A DNA stretch of 64,000 nt from Pseudomonas sp. LS.1a (lineage in GTDB: Bacteria; Pseudomonadota; Gammaproteobacteria; Pseudomonadales; Pseudomonadaceae): positions 3,140,001 to 3,204,000 of the forward strand of contig NZ_CP092827.1 of assembly GCF_022533585.1 (NCBI RefSeq), written 5' to 3'. Position 1 is the first letter of the stretch; each line of letters begins with the position of its first letter. The position numbers and the translations under genes are program-made. Below the pieces are notes generated by a model. That model did not search any database, was not told where the DNA came from, and was given only the letters and a program-made list of their open reading frames with translations. Below are positions 18,601 to 27,200 of the stretch, piece by piece.

Positions 18601-18628
18601 GCTGGTCGGTGCGGAGATGACCTTCTGA
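15623..18628 (+). CDS. nfrA: NfrA-like outer-membrane polysaccharide export/phage-receptor protein
   Basis: 1001 aa. Signal peptide of about 24 residues (KPRFSLTFTGLLLCSAALPASA). Residues about 30-680 are TPR-like helical repeats (for example EAEALAEQL, AAKALDWLNQLP, AALGFQRQALAHNPRADHYY). The last 300 residues switch to alternating beta strands (NVQLAMWDHALGE, STLSVYGRVLFGGQSRTDY, GVLVGAEMTF) ending in F, as expected for an outer-membrane barrel. This TPR-plus-barrel layout is the NfrA/PgaA-like export type. It partners with NfrB; start overlaps the nfrB stop (ATGA), and its own stop overlaps the next start (TGATG), so the three genes form an operon. Confidence 0.88.
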   Translation: MKPRFSLTFTGLLLCSAALPASASAPMTDFQRFTSYPFMERSYREAKKDNWAEVERLTRHVLGRVPNNDEARTLLVEALAHQRRYKEAEALAEQLDGSPEYANALLELRLTWIEQDPPPASQVEQWLATSDGTNRVRLWQAYSLSLAKFGGAAKALDWLNQLPPQRDGQVLRLARANFAEQLRNWKETIEQLQPLADQGQLPAQDWQRLANAYIQQVDEKGLNALLPSAPSPEAANQARLAMANRAIAVGQNQQAQRWLQALPAAQLNQPEQRQQLWELAREGHDAPLVQRLSNQLQRPCLETVDWLSRRDPELAREQFKGCTASTDPRAYAVLRQRLYGDPPQPPQPRTAAEWEQRYRQSGDLAALEQATFLLTQQGHGERARQLLEQAYDRHQGRLAPSLLQRLGNLYARNDGPLDSRRMLSLIPRVDAGTRAQLLGRLAEAGQCDAVRQAVPATPSEPGQYRALGRCAMPDQPGEAVVYYQAAERLGDSGNRLPLAYALEAAGDSEAALPIWRSLPDSAWTDNARLTAARGALNAGDAQAARRYWDAAAHNGADDWALGAAIAQRQGDYQAALGFQRQALAHNPRADHYYAASSTALLAGDSAQSSAWLAEAVRLAPDQPRYRADYGMRLAGSTDKVQRRQSIPYLERATHDFPEDYRLGETLALRYDEAEDSASARRELRRILDVEQDLVDGDDEYGSLEARKYRQRRAHESLSRRDTITLASTWSPAGTSTNDKFLDNGQRSGTSRRAQSQNVQLAMWDHALGEEPSRNGSTLSVYGRVLFGGQSRTDYAQSMGTGVGLRYKPLGQANLNLYAELYHQRQIDEEHYRGLSLGQLLSPAKVGGNWGDLRHHAESSNDLLLRATASFLDQGDWRNDWRVDEDDWNERFLYLDAAWWTRAGDHAWLSRYQQGHAWKLPGSSPQTIMPYGFVEFSSQDPSNDWRQDTRAGVGVRWQWWFDDDRYNAYRGSLKVRAEYQQSLGGNLYERANGVLVGAEMTF

Positions 18629-19467
18629 TGCGTACGTTCCTGGCCCTCTGCCTGCTTGCTCTGTGCCTGCCGGCCAGCGCCGATCAGCGCCTGTTCTACC
18701 AACCCCTCAACCGCGATGCCAATGTCACCCCCGCCCAGTGGCAGCAACTGTGGCACGCCACCGTGGCCCAGGGCGGCAAGACCTTGATCGTGCAATGGAG
18801 CGCCTATGGCGACAGCGATTTCGGCGGCGCCCAGGGCTGGCTGGCCAACAGCCTGCGCAGCGCGCGTGCCCAGGGGCTGCAACTGGTGCTGGGGCTGTAC
18901 ATGGACCCGGCCTACTACCAGCGCCTCGACGAGCTGGATGGCGAAGGCCTGAACAGCTACTGGAAAGCGCAGCTGGGGCGCTCGCTCAGCCAGTACCAGC
19001 AACTGCGCCAGGGGTGGCAGTTGCCGGTGGACGGCTGGTACCTGCCCATGGAGCTGGACGACCATCATTTTCGCGAGGCCGAACGCCGTGATGCCCTGCA
19101 CAGCCAGTTGCAGGCCTTCAACCGGCAGCTGGACAAGCCATTGCACATCAGTGCCTTCAGCGCCGGCAAACTGTCGCCGCGAGTCAATGCCGCCTGGCTG
19201 GATCAACTGGCCGGGCTGGGCTTGACTGTGTGGTGGCAGGATGGCGCCGGGACCAGGCGCCTGCCCGTGCTGGTAAGTCAGGGTTACGAACAGGCCTTGC
19301 CGTGCCGGGTGGGCGTGGTACGCGAGGCGTTCCGCCAGGTGAGCAAGCCAGGGCAGGCGTTCAGGGCTGAGCCGGCCCAGCCAAAGACGGGTGGCGGGTG
19401 CCATGCCGAGGCGGTGTTCGACCTGCGTTACCGGCCATGGGCCCGGGGTGTTCTGCCCACCAATTGA
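18628..19467 (+). CDS. DUF4434 (TIM-barrel-like) periplasmic protein
   Basis: 279 aa with a signal peptide (RTFLALCLLALCLPASA). The body looks like a glycoside-hydrolase-type barrel: TLIVQWSAYGDSDFGG, LQLVLGLYMDPAYYQRLDEL, VDGWYLPMELDDHHF, LHISAFSAGK and LTVWWQDGAG. The central acidic pair in ELDDHHF is a candidate catalytic or ligand site. DUF4434 proteins accompany nfrAB (E. coli ybcH position) and are inferred to trim or help export the Nfr polysaccharide. Translationally coupled to nfrA (TGATG overlap). Confidence 0.8.
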   Translation: MRTFLALCLLALCLPASADQRLFYQPLNRDANVTPAQWQQLWHATVAQGGKTLIVQWSAYGDSDFGGAQGWLANSLRSARAQGLQLVLGLYMDPAYYQRLDELDGEGLNSYWKAQLGRSLSQYQQLRQGWQLPVDGWYLPMELDDHHFREAERRDALHSQLQAFNRQLDKPLHISAFSAGKLSPRVNAAWLDQLAGLGLTVWWQDGAGTRRLPVLVSQGYEQALPCRVGVVREAFRQVSKPGQAFRAEPAQPKTGGGCHAEAVFDLRYRPWARGVLPTN

Positions 19468-19475
19468 GTCTCCAG

Positions 19476-19578
19476 GCCCGGCCTCTTCGCGGGTAAACCC
19501 GCTCCCACAGGGACCGCACAGATTTCCAGTGCTGTGGGAGGCCTGTGGGAGCGGGTTTACCCGCGAAAGGGCCAGGCC
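19476..19578. repeat. REP pair (inverted)
   Basis: Two inverted REP units, GCCTCTTCGCGGGTAAACCC ... and GGGTTTACCCGCGAAAGGGC, flank about 40 nt. They fill the gap between the DUF4434 gene and the diguanylate cyclase gene. Confidence 0.9.
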
Positions 19579-19608
19579 TGGTAAAGCAGTACTCTCAGGA
19601 GCCCAGCG

Positions 19609-20700
19609 ATGTTCAAGACCATCGAAGCCCACGTTCGCAAACAGGTCGCCCCCGCCGCCCTGCGCGCCGAATTCCGCCAGCACGAATTCGAAGCCATGCG
19701 CCCGTTCTGCCTGCTGGTGTTCTGCGTCAGCATCCTGATCTGGCTGGTGTTCGACCTGATCGTCAGCTTCCTCGGCGGCCAGGGTTTCACCTGGCTGTCC
19801 TATCTGTTCATCACCCTGCTCATCAGCCTCACCGTGGTGTTGCGCTTTACCCGTCGCAGCCATCACTTCGACGTGCTCAACCTGCTGTTCATCGCCACCA
19901 TCACTGTGGGCATGCGCCTGGTGATCGATGGCATCCCGGTGACCCTGCGCCCGGTGTGGCTGGTACTCGGGGTCTCCACCGTGCTGTATGCGGTGTCGGT
20001 GCTCCCGGTTCGGCGCTGGTCGTTCTTCTGTGCCATGGCCATCACCTGGTTGGTGCTTAACCCGTTCTACCACACCCGTATCGAAGCGGACGCGCTCGAA
20101 GGCGCCATGCTGTTCAGCTACGCGGTGTTCCTCAGCGGCCTGGTCATCTACAGCTACCTGCAGATGCGCAAGGCCAAGCTGCACAACTTCTATCTGTCCA
20201 AGGTGCTGCTGGAACAGGCCTATGTCGACGCCCTGACCGAAATCCCCAACCGCCGCTCGTTCATGGCCCAGGCGGGCCGACAGCTGCGCCTGGCAACGGC
20301 CGAGCAGTACCTGGCGATGATCGACATCGACAACTTCAAACGGGTAAATGATCGTTTCGGCCATGACGTGGGCGATGAAGTGCTCAAGCGCGTGGCCCTG
20401 CATATCAAAGTGAGCATGGCCGGTTACGAGTTTGCCCGACTGGGCGGTGAGGAGTTCGCGATCTTTTTCCACGGGCTGGACCAGCAAGGCGCCGAGCAAC
20501 GGGTGGCGGCGTTGTGCCAACGGGTGCGCGAGGACGTTGGCGAGCACCCGGTGACTATCAGCATCGGCCTGGCCCGGGTGGACCAGGGCGACAGCCTGAC
20601 AACGGCGCTGGTGCGCGCCGACCAGGCGCTGTACGAGGCCAAGCACAGTGGCAAGGACCGCTTTGTGCTGTGGTCCAGCCAGCTGGCAGAGCAGGGTTAG
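19609..20700 (+). CDS. membrane-bound diguanylate cyclase (GGDEF)
   Basis: 363 aa. Five or six membrane helices span residues 35-200 (LLVFCVSILIWLVFDLIVSF, FITLLISLTVVLRF, LLFIATITVGMRLVIDGI, LVLGVSTVLYAVSVLPV, AMLFSYAVFLSGLVIYSYL). The catalytic domain follows, with DALTEIPNRRSFM and the active-site motif GGEEF at about residue 280 in ARLGGEEFAIFF. It should make c-di-GMP from two GTP. No RxxD inhibitory site is evident five residues before GGEEF (sequence there is YEFARL). Its position right after nfrBA-DUF4434 makes it the likely local c-di-GMP source for NfrB. Confidence 0.92.
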   Translation: MFKTIEAHVRKQVAPAALRAEFRQHEFEAMRPFCLLVFCVSILIWLVFDLIVSFLGGQGFTWLSYLFITLLISLTVVLRFTRRSHHFDVLNLLFIATITVGMRLVIDGIPVTLRPVWLVLGVSTVLYAVSVLPVRRWSFFCAMAITWLVLNPFYHTRIEADALEGAMLFSYAVFLSGLVIYSYLQMRKAKLHNFYLSKVLLEQAYVDALTEIPNRRSFMAQAGRQLRLATAEQYLAMIDIDNFKRVNDRFGHDVGDEVLKRVALHIKVSMAGYEFARLGGEEFAIFFHGLDQQGAEQRVAALCQRVREDVGEHPVTISIGLARVDQGDSLTTALVRADQALYEAKHSGKDRFVLWSSQLAEQG

Positions 20701-20810
20701 CAGGCCCGGCCCTTTCGCGGGTAAACCCGCTCCCACAAGTGCGCCACAGTGGTTGAAATCTGTGCGGTCCTTGTGGGAGCGGGTTTACCCGCGAAAGGGC
20801 CGGCACAGGC
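20701..20810. repeat. REP pair (inverted)
   Basis: Inverted REP units between two convergent genes, beginning directly after the diguanylate cyclase stop; they may also serve as a transcript end. Confidence 0.9.
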
Positions 20811-20816
20811 AACCCA

Positions 20817-22115
20817 TCACCCGGCAGGCAAGCGAATCCGGAACTGTGCCCCACCCAGCGCCGACTGCGCCACGGTCAAGGTGCCGCCTTGCCCCTCGAT
20901 CGCCCGCCGGCTGATCGCCAACCCCAAGCCAAACCCGCCGGTATTGCGGTCGCGGCTACGGTCCAGGCGGTAGAACGGCTGGAAAATCCGTTCGCGCTCC
21001 TCCACCGGAATACCAATCCCGTCATCCTCGACCGTCACCAGGCAGGCACCATCCTCTTCCAGGCGCAAGCGCAGCAACAGGCTCTCGTCGCAGTAACGCA
21101 TGGCATTGCGCACCAGGTTCTGCACCGCCCGTGCCGTCAGCCGCGGGTCCAGCACAAAACGCGGCAAATCACCCTCGGCCCGCACCTCCCACTGGATACC
21201 CCGGCCATCGAGTTCCTCGGCAAAGCCACCGAGCACGCTGTCGACCAGCTCCAGCAACGACACCTCGACCCGCTCGCGGGCCTGGTCGGCGTTGTACAGC
21301 CGGCTGTAGGACAACAGCTCCAGCACCAGCTCATCCAGCTCCCGCACATGCCCCACCAGCCCCAGCAGGCGTTTGCGGCTGGCCGGCGGCACTTCGTCGA
21401 ACAGCAGCACCAGGCCGAAATCCAGCCGGGTCAGCGGCGTGCGCAGCTCGTGCGACACTGCATTGAGCAGCTCGCGCTGCTGGTTGACGTGGCGCTCCAG
21501 GTCACTGGCCATGGTGTCGAACACCCCGGCCAGCTCACCGATGTTGGAGTGCGGTGAAATGTGCGTACGCTCGGCCATCTGCCCCTGGCCCAGGCGCCGG
21601 GCGGTTTCCTTGAGGCGCTCCAGGTCGCGCCAGTGCGGCCATACCCACAGCAGCAGGCAGCCGAGCATGGCCGCACCGATCAGTACGGTCACGCCCCACG
21701 ACAGCACGTTGATGTCCAGCGGGTCTGGCGGTGAGTGCAGGCGCACCAGCCATTCCTTGTCCAGCGGCGCCAGCACCGTCTCGTAATAACCCCATTCGGC
21801 AATGCGCACGGCGTACAGGCCGTGCTCCAGGCGCGCCTGCTCATCCTCGCTCAAGTCGGCCTGGTCCATGCGCAGCAGCTGCAGTTCCAGCGGCGCGAAA
21901 TCACTGGCCAGCTCCTGCTCCACTGCCGGCCACTGCTCGCGCGGGGCCTGGCGGAACTGGCGCACGATCAACGACTGCACGCCCTTGGCCTGGTCCAGGT
22001 TGTAAGCCATGAAGCGGTCCTGGAACAGGCCGACGATGGTGTCAGGGATGAACAACAGCGCACCGGCATAGGCGACGATGATCACCAGGTACAGCCGCAC
22101 CAGTATCTTCAGCAT
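20817..22115 (-). CDS. sensor histidine kinase (RstB/CpxA-type)
   Basis: 432 aa. The N-terminal membrane helix VRLYLVIIVAYAGALLFIP is followed by a periplasmic domain of about 120 residues and a second helix (VLSWGVTVLIGAAMLGCLLLWV). A HAMP linker precedes HisKA with VSHELRTPLTRLDFG (phospho-accepting His near residue 222), and HATPase motifs follow: VQNLVRNAMRYC (N box), VEDDGIGIPVEERERIF (G1) and GGFGLGLAIS (G2). The kinase should phosphorylate the adjacent OmpR-type regulator, whose gene ends 6 nt upstream. Signal unknown; the divergent RND pump is a candidate target. Confidence 0.92.
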   Translation of the reverse strand: MLKILVRLYLVIIVAYAGALLFIPDTIVGLFQDRFMAYNLDQAKGVQSLIVRQFRQAPREQWPAVEQELASDFAPLELQLLRMDQADLSEDEQARLEHGLYAVRIAEWGYYETVLAPLDKEWLVRLHSPPDPLDINVLSWGVTVLIGAAMLGCLLLWVWPHWRDLERLKETARRLGQGQMAERTHISPHSNIGELAGVFDTMASDLERHVNQQRELLNAVSHELRTPLTRLDFGLVLLFDEVPPASRKRLLGLVGHVRELDELVLELLSYSRLYNADQARERVEVSLLELVDSVLGGFAEELDGRGIQWEVRAEGDLPRFVLDPRLTARAVQNLVRNAMRYCDESLLLRLRLEEDGACLVTVEDDGIGIPVEERERIFQPFYRLDRSRDRNTGGFGLGLAISRRAIEGQGGTLTVAQSALGGAQFRIRLPAG

Positions 22116-22121
22116 GGGCGG

Positions 22122-22823
22122 TCAGCACTCCCACTCGACGCGGCTGAACAGGTAGCCCTTGCCCCACACGGTCTTGATCTTGCGCGCTTCGCCGGCGTTA
22201 TCGTCGAACTTGCGCCGCAGCTTGGAGATGGCTACATCCACCGAGCGGTCAGTGCCGTTGAACTCGATACCACGCAGCTGCTGCAGGATGCGGTCGCGGT
22301 TCAGCACTTCGCCAGCATTGCGCGCCAGTACCACCAGCAGGTTGTACTCGCCGCTGGACAGCTCCACCTCTTCGCCGCGCCAGCTCACGGTGCGCTCGGC
22401 CAGGTCGATGCGCAGGCCACCGATCAGGATCAGGTCGTTGTCCAGGCGCGGCTCGTTGACGCTGCTGCGGCGCAGCAGGGTGCGCACGCGGGCCAGCAGC
22501 ACACGCGGCTCGCAGGGCTTGGTCACGTAGTCGTCAGCGCCCATTTCCAGGCCCAGGACCTGGTCGTGGCTGTCATCGCGGGCGGTCAGCATCAGGATCG
22601 GCAGGCCCTGCGACTCCTGGCGCAGCAGGCGGCACAGCTGCAAGCCATCGATGCCCGGCAGCATCAGGTCGAGGATGACCAGGTCAGGCTTTTGCCGACG
22701 ATACTCGTCCAGCACATGATCGCCACGGGCGATCACCTGAACATGGAAGTCGTTGCGTTGCAGGTAACTGGCGATCAGCTCGGACAGGGCGCTGTCGTCT
22801 TCGACCAGGAAAATATTCGGCAT
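22122..22823 (-). CDS. OmpR-family response regulator
   Basis: 233 aa from MPNIFLVEDDSALSEL; upstream in-frame codons are only REP sequence. Receiver domain: acidic ED pair, phospho-Asp in LVILDLMLPGIDGL, Thr in LMLTARDD and Lys in YVTKPCEP. The C-terminal winged helix has LSSGEYNLLVVLARNAGEVL and TDRSVDVAISKLRRKF...IKTVWGKGYLF, typical of RstA/OmpR. First gene of the two-component operon (the kinase follows after 6 nt) and divergent from the RND membrane-fusion gene, which it may control. Confidence 0.93.
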   Translation of the reverse strand: MPNIFLVEDDSALSELIASYLQRNDFHVQVIARGDHVLDEYRRQKPDLVILDLMLPGIDGLQLCRLLRQESQGLPILMLTARDDSHDQVLGLEMGADDYVTKPCEPRVLLARVRTLLRRSSVNEPRLDNDLILIGGLRIDLAERTVSWRGEEVELSSGEYNLLVVLARNAGEVLNRDRILQQLRGIEFNGTDRSVDVAISKLRRKFDDNAGEARKIKTVWGKGYLFSRVEWEC

Positions 22824-22853
22824 AGGCGCTTGGGAATCTGGGTTGAGGTAGGC

Positions 22854-22962
22854 CTTGCCGGCCTCTTCGCGGGTAAACCCGCTCCCACAGGGACCACACA
22901 GGTTCCAGATGCTGTGCGGTCCCTGTGGGAGCGGGTTTACCCGCGAAGAGGCCGGCACAGGA
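22854..22962. repeat. REP pair (inverted)
   Basis: Inverted REP units immediately upstream of the response regulator start. The response-regulator frame stays open through them but there is no reason to start there. Confidence 0.9.
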
Positions 22963-23095
22963 ATACTCAGGATATAGAACACTACAGGTAGACAGGATTG
23001 TTCTTCACACTTTTTCACACTCGTCCTACAGGTATTAACAGCCACCCAAGGAACGCCTGCCGTAGCATACAGGCGGTCATCATCGGAAGATCCGT

Positions 23096-24271
23096 ATGTC
23101 TACTACCCTCCCCCCACGCCTGCGCCCATTGGCGCTTCTGGCGTTTCTGAGCCTGTCCCTGGCCGGCTGCGACGACAGCGCCGAACAGGATGAGCAAGCC
23201 CCCACCCCGCAAGTGCGGGTGGAAACCCTGCAACTGCAGCCACTGGCCATCAGCAGTGAGCTGAGCGGTCGCATCCTCGCGCCGCGCACCGCCGAAGTGC
23301 GCGCGCGGGTCGCGGGCGTGGTGCTCAAGCGGGTATACCGCGAAGGCAGCGACGTCAAGCAGGGCGATGTGCTGTTCCTGATCGACCCGGCACCGTTCAA
23401 GGCCGACCATGACAGTGCCCGCGCCACCCTGGCCAAGGCCGAGGCCACCCTGTACCAGGCGCGCCTGCAAGAGCAGCGCTACCGCGAGCTGGTCGACGAC
23501 AAGGCCGTCAGCCGCCAGGAATACGACAACGCCAAGGCCAGCTACCTGCAGGCCGATGCCGCAGTGGCCGAGGCCAAGGCCGCCCTGGAGCGCGCCCGCC
23601 TCAACCTCGGCTACGCCACCGTGACCGCGCCGATTTCCGGCCGTATCGGCCGCGCCCAGGTCACCGAAGGTGCGCTGGTCGGGCAGAACGAGACCACGCC
23701 GCTGGCGACCATCCAGCAACTGGACCCGATCCACGCCGATGTCACCCAGTCGACTCGCGAACTCAACGCCCTGCGCCGCGCCTTGCGTGCAGGCGAGCTG
23801 CAGCAGGTCGGTGACGGCCAGGCCCGTGCCACGCTGATCCAGGACGACGGCAGCACCTACCCGCTGCCGGGCAAGCTGCTGTTCTCCGACATCAGCGTCG
23901 ACCCCAGCACCAACCAGATCACCCTGCGCAGCGAGTTCCCCAACCCGGACCTCGACCTGCTGCCCGGCAGCTACGTGCGCGTGCGCCTGGAGCAGGCTGT
24001 TCAGCCCAAGGGCCTGAGCGTGCCGCAGCGCGCCATCCTGCGCGACAGCGCCGGCGTGCCCAAGGTGCTGGTGGTCGACCCGCAGGCCCGGGTCAGCGAC
24101 CGCCAGGTCGTACTGGGCAGCGCCCAGGGCGACCGCTGGATCGTCAGCGAAGGCCTGGCCCCCGGCGAGCAGGTAGTGGTCGAGGGCCTGCAACACGTCA
24201 AGGCCGGTGACCAGGTGCAGGTCGACAACGCATCAGGGGCACCGCCCATCGCACAGCACACTGGCCAGTGA
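23096..24271 (+). CDS. RND efflux periplasmic adaptor (membrane fusion protein)
   Basis: 391 aa. A lipoprotein signal ends in LAGC (Cys about 25). MexA/AcrA architecture: a barrel-sandwich hybrid with SGRILAPRTAEVRARVAGVV and YATVTAPISGRIGRAQVTEG, an alpha-hairpin coiled coil (ARATLAKAEATLYQARLQEQ, KASYLQADAAVAEAKAALER), then beta-barrel and membrane-proximal domains. It bridges the inner-membrane pump (next gene, 11 nt away) to a TolC-type channel. No outer-membrane factor gene is adjacent, so the channel is presumably shared. Divergent from the OmpR-type regulator. Confidence 0.93.
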   Translation: MSTTLPPRLRPLALLAFLSLSLAGCDDSAEQDEQAPTPQVRVETLQLQPLAISSELSGRILAPRTAEVRARVAGVVLKRVYREGSDVKQGDVLFLIDPAPFKADHDSARATLAKAEATLYQARLQEQRYRELVDDKAVSRQEYDNAKASYLQADAAVAEAKAALERARLNLGYATVTAPISGRIGRAQVTEGALVGQNETTPLATIQQLDPIHADVTQSTRELNALRRALRAGELQQVGDGQARATLIQDDGSTYPLPGKLLFSDISVDPSTNQITLRSEFPNPDLDLLPGSYVRVRLEQAVQPKGLSVPQRAILRDSAGVPKVLVVDPQARVSDRQVVLGSAQGDRWIVSEGLAPGEQVVVEGLQHVKAGDQVQVDNASGAPPIAQHTGQ

Positions 24272-24282
24272 GGGCCTGACTC

Positions 24283-27200
24283 ATGCCGCAATTCTTCATC
24301 GACCGCCCGGTATTCGCCTGGGTGGTCGCCCTGTTCATCCTGCTGGCCGGTGCCCTGGCCATCCCGCAGCTGCCGGTGGCCCAGTACCCCAACGTGGCAC
24401 CGCCGCAGGTGGAGATCTACGCCGTGTACCCGGGCGCTTCGGCGGCGACCATGGACGAGAGCGTGGTCAGCCTGATCGAGCAGGAGCTCAACGGTGCCGA
24501 CAACCTGCTGTACTTCGAGTCGCAGAGCAGCCTGGGCAGCGCCACCATCACCGCCACCTTTGCCCCGGGCACCAACCCGGACCTGGCCCAGGTTGACGTG
24601 CAGAACCGCCTGAAGGTGGTCGAGTCGCGCCTGCCACGCCCGGTGACCCAGCAGGGCCTGCAGGTGGAAAAGGTCTCCACCGGCTTCCTGCTGCTGGCCA
24701 CCCTCACCTCCGAAGACGGCAAGCTCGACGAAACCGCCCTGTCGGATATCCTCGCGCGCAACGTGATGGACGAGATCCGCCGCCTCAAGGGCGTCGGCAA
24801 GGCCCAGCTGTACGGTTCGGAACGTGCCATGCGCATCTGGATCGACCCGCGCAAGCTGATCGGCTTCAACCTTACGCCCAACGACGTGGCCGAGGCCATC
24901 GCCGCGCAGAACGCCCAGGTGGCCCCCGGCAGCATTGGTGACCTGCCCAGCCGTAGCACCCAGGAAATCACCGCCAACGTGGTGGTCAAGGGCCAGCTGA
25001 GCAGCCCCGAGGAGTTCGCTGCGATTGTCCTGCGCGCCAACCCGGACGGTTCCACGGTGACCATCGGCGATGTCGCCCGGGTCGAGATCGGTGCCCAGGA
25101 ATACCAGTACGGCACGCGCCTGAACGGCAAGCCGGCCACCGCCTTCAGCGTGCAGCTGTCGCCGGGCGCCAACGCCATGGAAACCGCCACCCTGGTGCGG
25201 GCGAAGATGCAGGACCTGGCGCGCTACTTCCCGGAAGGCGTCAAGTACGACATTCCCTACGACACCTCGCCATTCGTCAAAGTGTCGATCGAGCAGGTCA
25301 TCAACACCTTGTTCGAAGCCATGCTGCTGGTGTTCGCGGTGATGTTCCTGTTCCTGCAGAACCTGCGCTACACCCTGATCCCGACGCTGGTGGTGCCGGT
25401 GGCGCTGATGGGGACCTTCGCCGTGATGCTCGCCATGGGCTTCTCGGTCAACGTGCTGACCCTGTTCGGCATGGTGCTGGCCATCGGCATCCTGGTCGAC
25501 GATGCCATCGTGGTGGTGGAAAACGTCGAGCGGATCATGGCCGAGGAAGGCCTGCCGCCCAAGCAGGCCACGCGCAAGGCCATGGGCCAGATCAGCGGCG
25601 CGATCGTCGGTATTACCCTGGTGCTGGTGGCGGTGTTCCTGCCCATGGCCTTCATGCAAGGCTCGGTGGGGGTGATCTACCAGCAGTTCTCGCTGTCAAT
25701 GGCCGTGTCGATCCTGTTCTCTGCGTTCCTGGCGCTCAGCCTGACCCCGGCGCTATGCGCCACCCTGCTCAAACCCGTGGCCAAGGGCGAGCACCATGAA
25801 CGCAAGGGCTTCTTCGGCTGGTTCAACCGCCGCTTCGAAGGCATGAGCAACGGCTACCAGCGCTGGGTGATGCAGGCGCTCAAGCGCAGCGGCCGCTACC
25901 TGCTGGTATACGCGCTGCTGCTGGCGGTGCTGGGCTATGGCTTCAGCCAGCTGCCCACGGCGTTCCTGCCCACCGAAGACCAGGGCTACACCATCACCGA
26001 CATCCAGCTGCCGCCAGGTGCCAGCCGCATGCGCACCGAACAGGTGGCGGCACAGATCGAGGCGCACAACGCCGAGGAACCGGGCGTGGGCAACACCACC
26101 TTGATCCTGGGTTTCAGCTTCTCCGGTAGCGGGCAGAATGCGGCACTGGCCTTCACCACGCTCAAGGACTGGTCCGAACGCGGTGCCGACGACAGCGCCC
26201 AGTCGATCGCCGACCGCGCAACCATGGCCTTCACCCAGCTCAAGGACGCCGTGGCCTACGCTGTGCTGCCGCCGCCGATCGATGGCCTTGGCGAGTCGAC
26301 CGGCTTCGAGTTCCGCCTGCAGGACCGCGGCGGCATGGGCCATGCCGAGCTGATGGCCGCCCGCGACGAGCTGCTGGCCAATGCCACCAAGAGCAAGGTG
26401 CTGACCAACGTGCGCGAAGCCTCGCTGGCGGAAAGCCCGCAGGTGCAGCTGGAAATCGACCGCCGCCAGGCCAATGCCCTGGGCGTGTCGTTTGCCGATA
26501 TCGGCACGGTGCTGGACGTGGCCGTAGGTTCCAGCTACGTCAACGACTTCCCCAACCAGGGCCGTATGCAGCGGGTGGTGGTGCAGGCCGAAGGCGACCA
26601 GCGCAGTCAGGTCGAAGACCTGCTGAAGATTCACGTGCGCAACGACAGCGGCAAGATGGTGCCACTGGGCGCATTCGTCCAGGCCAGGTGGGTCAGCGGC
26701 CCGGTACAGCTGACCCGCTACAACGGCTACCCGGCGGTGTCGATTTCCGGCGAGCCGGCAGCCGGCTACAGTTCGGGCGAAGCCATGGCCGAAATCGAGC
26801 GCCTGGTGGCTCAGCTGCCGGCCGGCGCCGGCCTGGAATGGACTGGCCTGTCGCTGCAGGAACGGCTGTCCGGCAGCCAGGCACCGATGCTGATGGCGCT
26901 GTCGTTGCTGGTGGTGTTCCTGTGCCTGGCAGCGCTGTACGAAAGCTGGTCGATCCCCACGGCAGTACTGCTGGTAGTGCCGCTCGGCGTGCTCGGTGCG
27001 GTGCTGGCGGTGACCCTGCGCGGCATGCCCAACGACGTGTTCTTCAAGGTCGGCCTGATCACCCTGATCGGCCTGTCGGCGAAGAACGCCATCCTGATCA
27101 TCGAGTTCGCCAAGAGCCTGACCGACCAGGGTGTCGATGCCGTCGATGCCGCCGTGCAGGCCGCGCGCCTGCGCCTGCGGCCGATCGTGATGACCTCGCT

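Noticed and set aside
18523..20736. 737-codon minus-strand open frame across DUF4434, REP and diguanylate cyclase
   Set aside because: Crosses REP elements and two well-supported plus-strand genes; no recognisable motif.
22122..23045. 307-codon version of the OmpR-type regulator
   Set aside because: The extra N-terminus is translated REP plus leader; the receiver domain starts normally at 22823.
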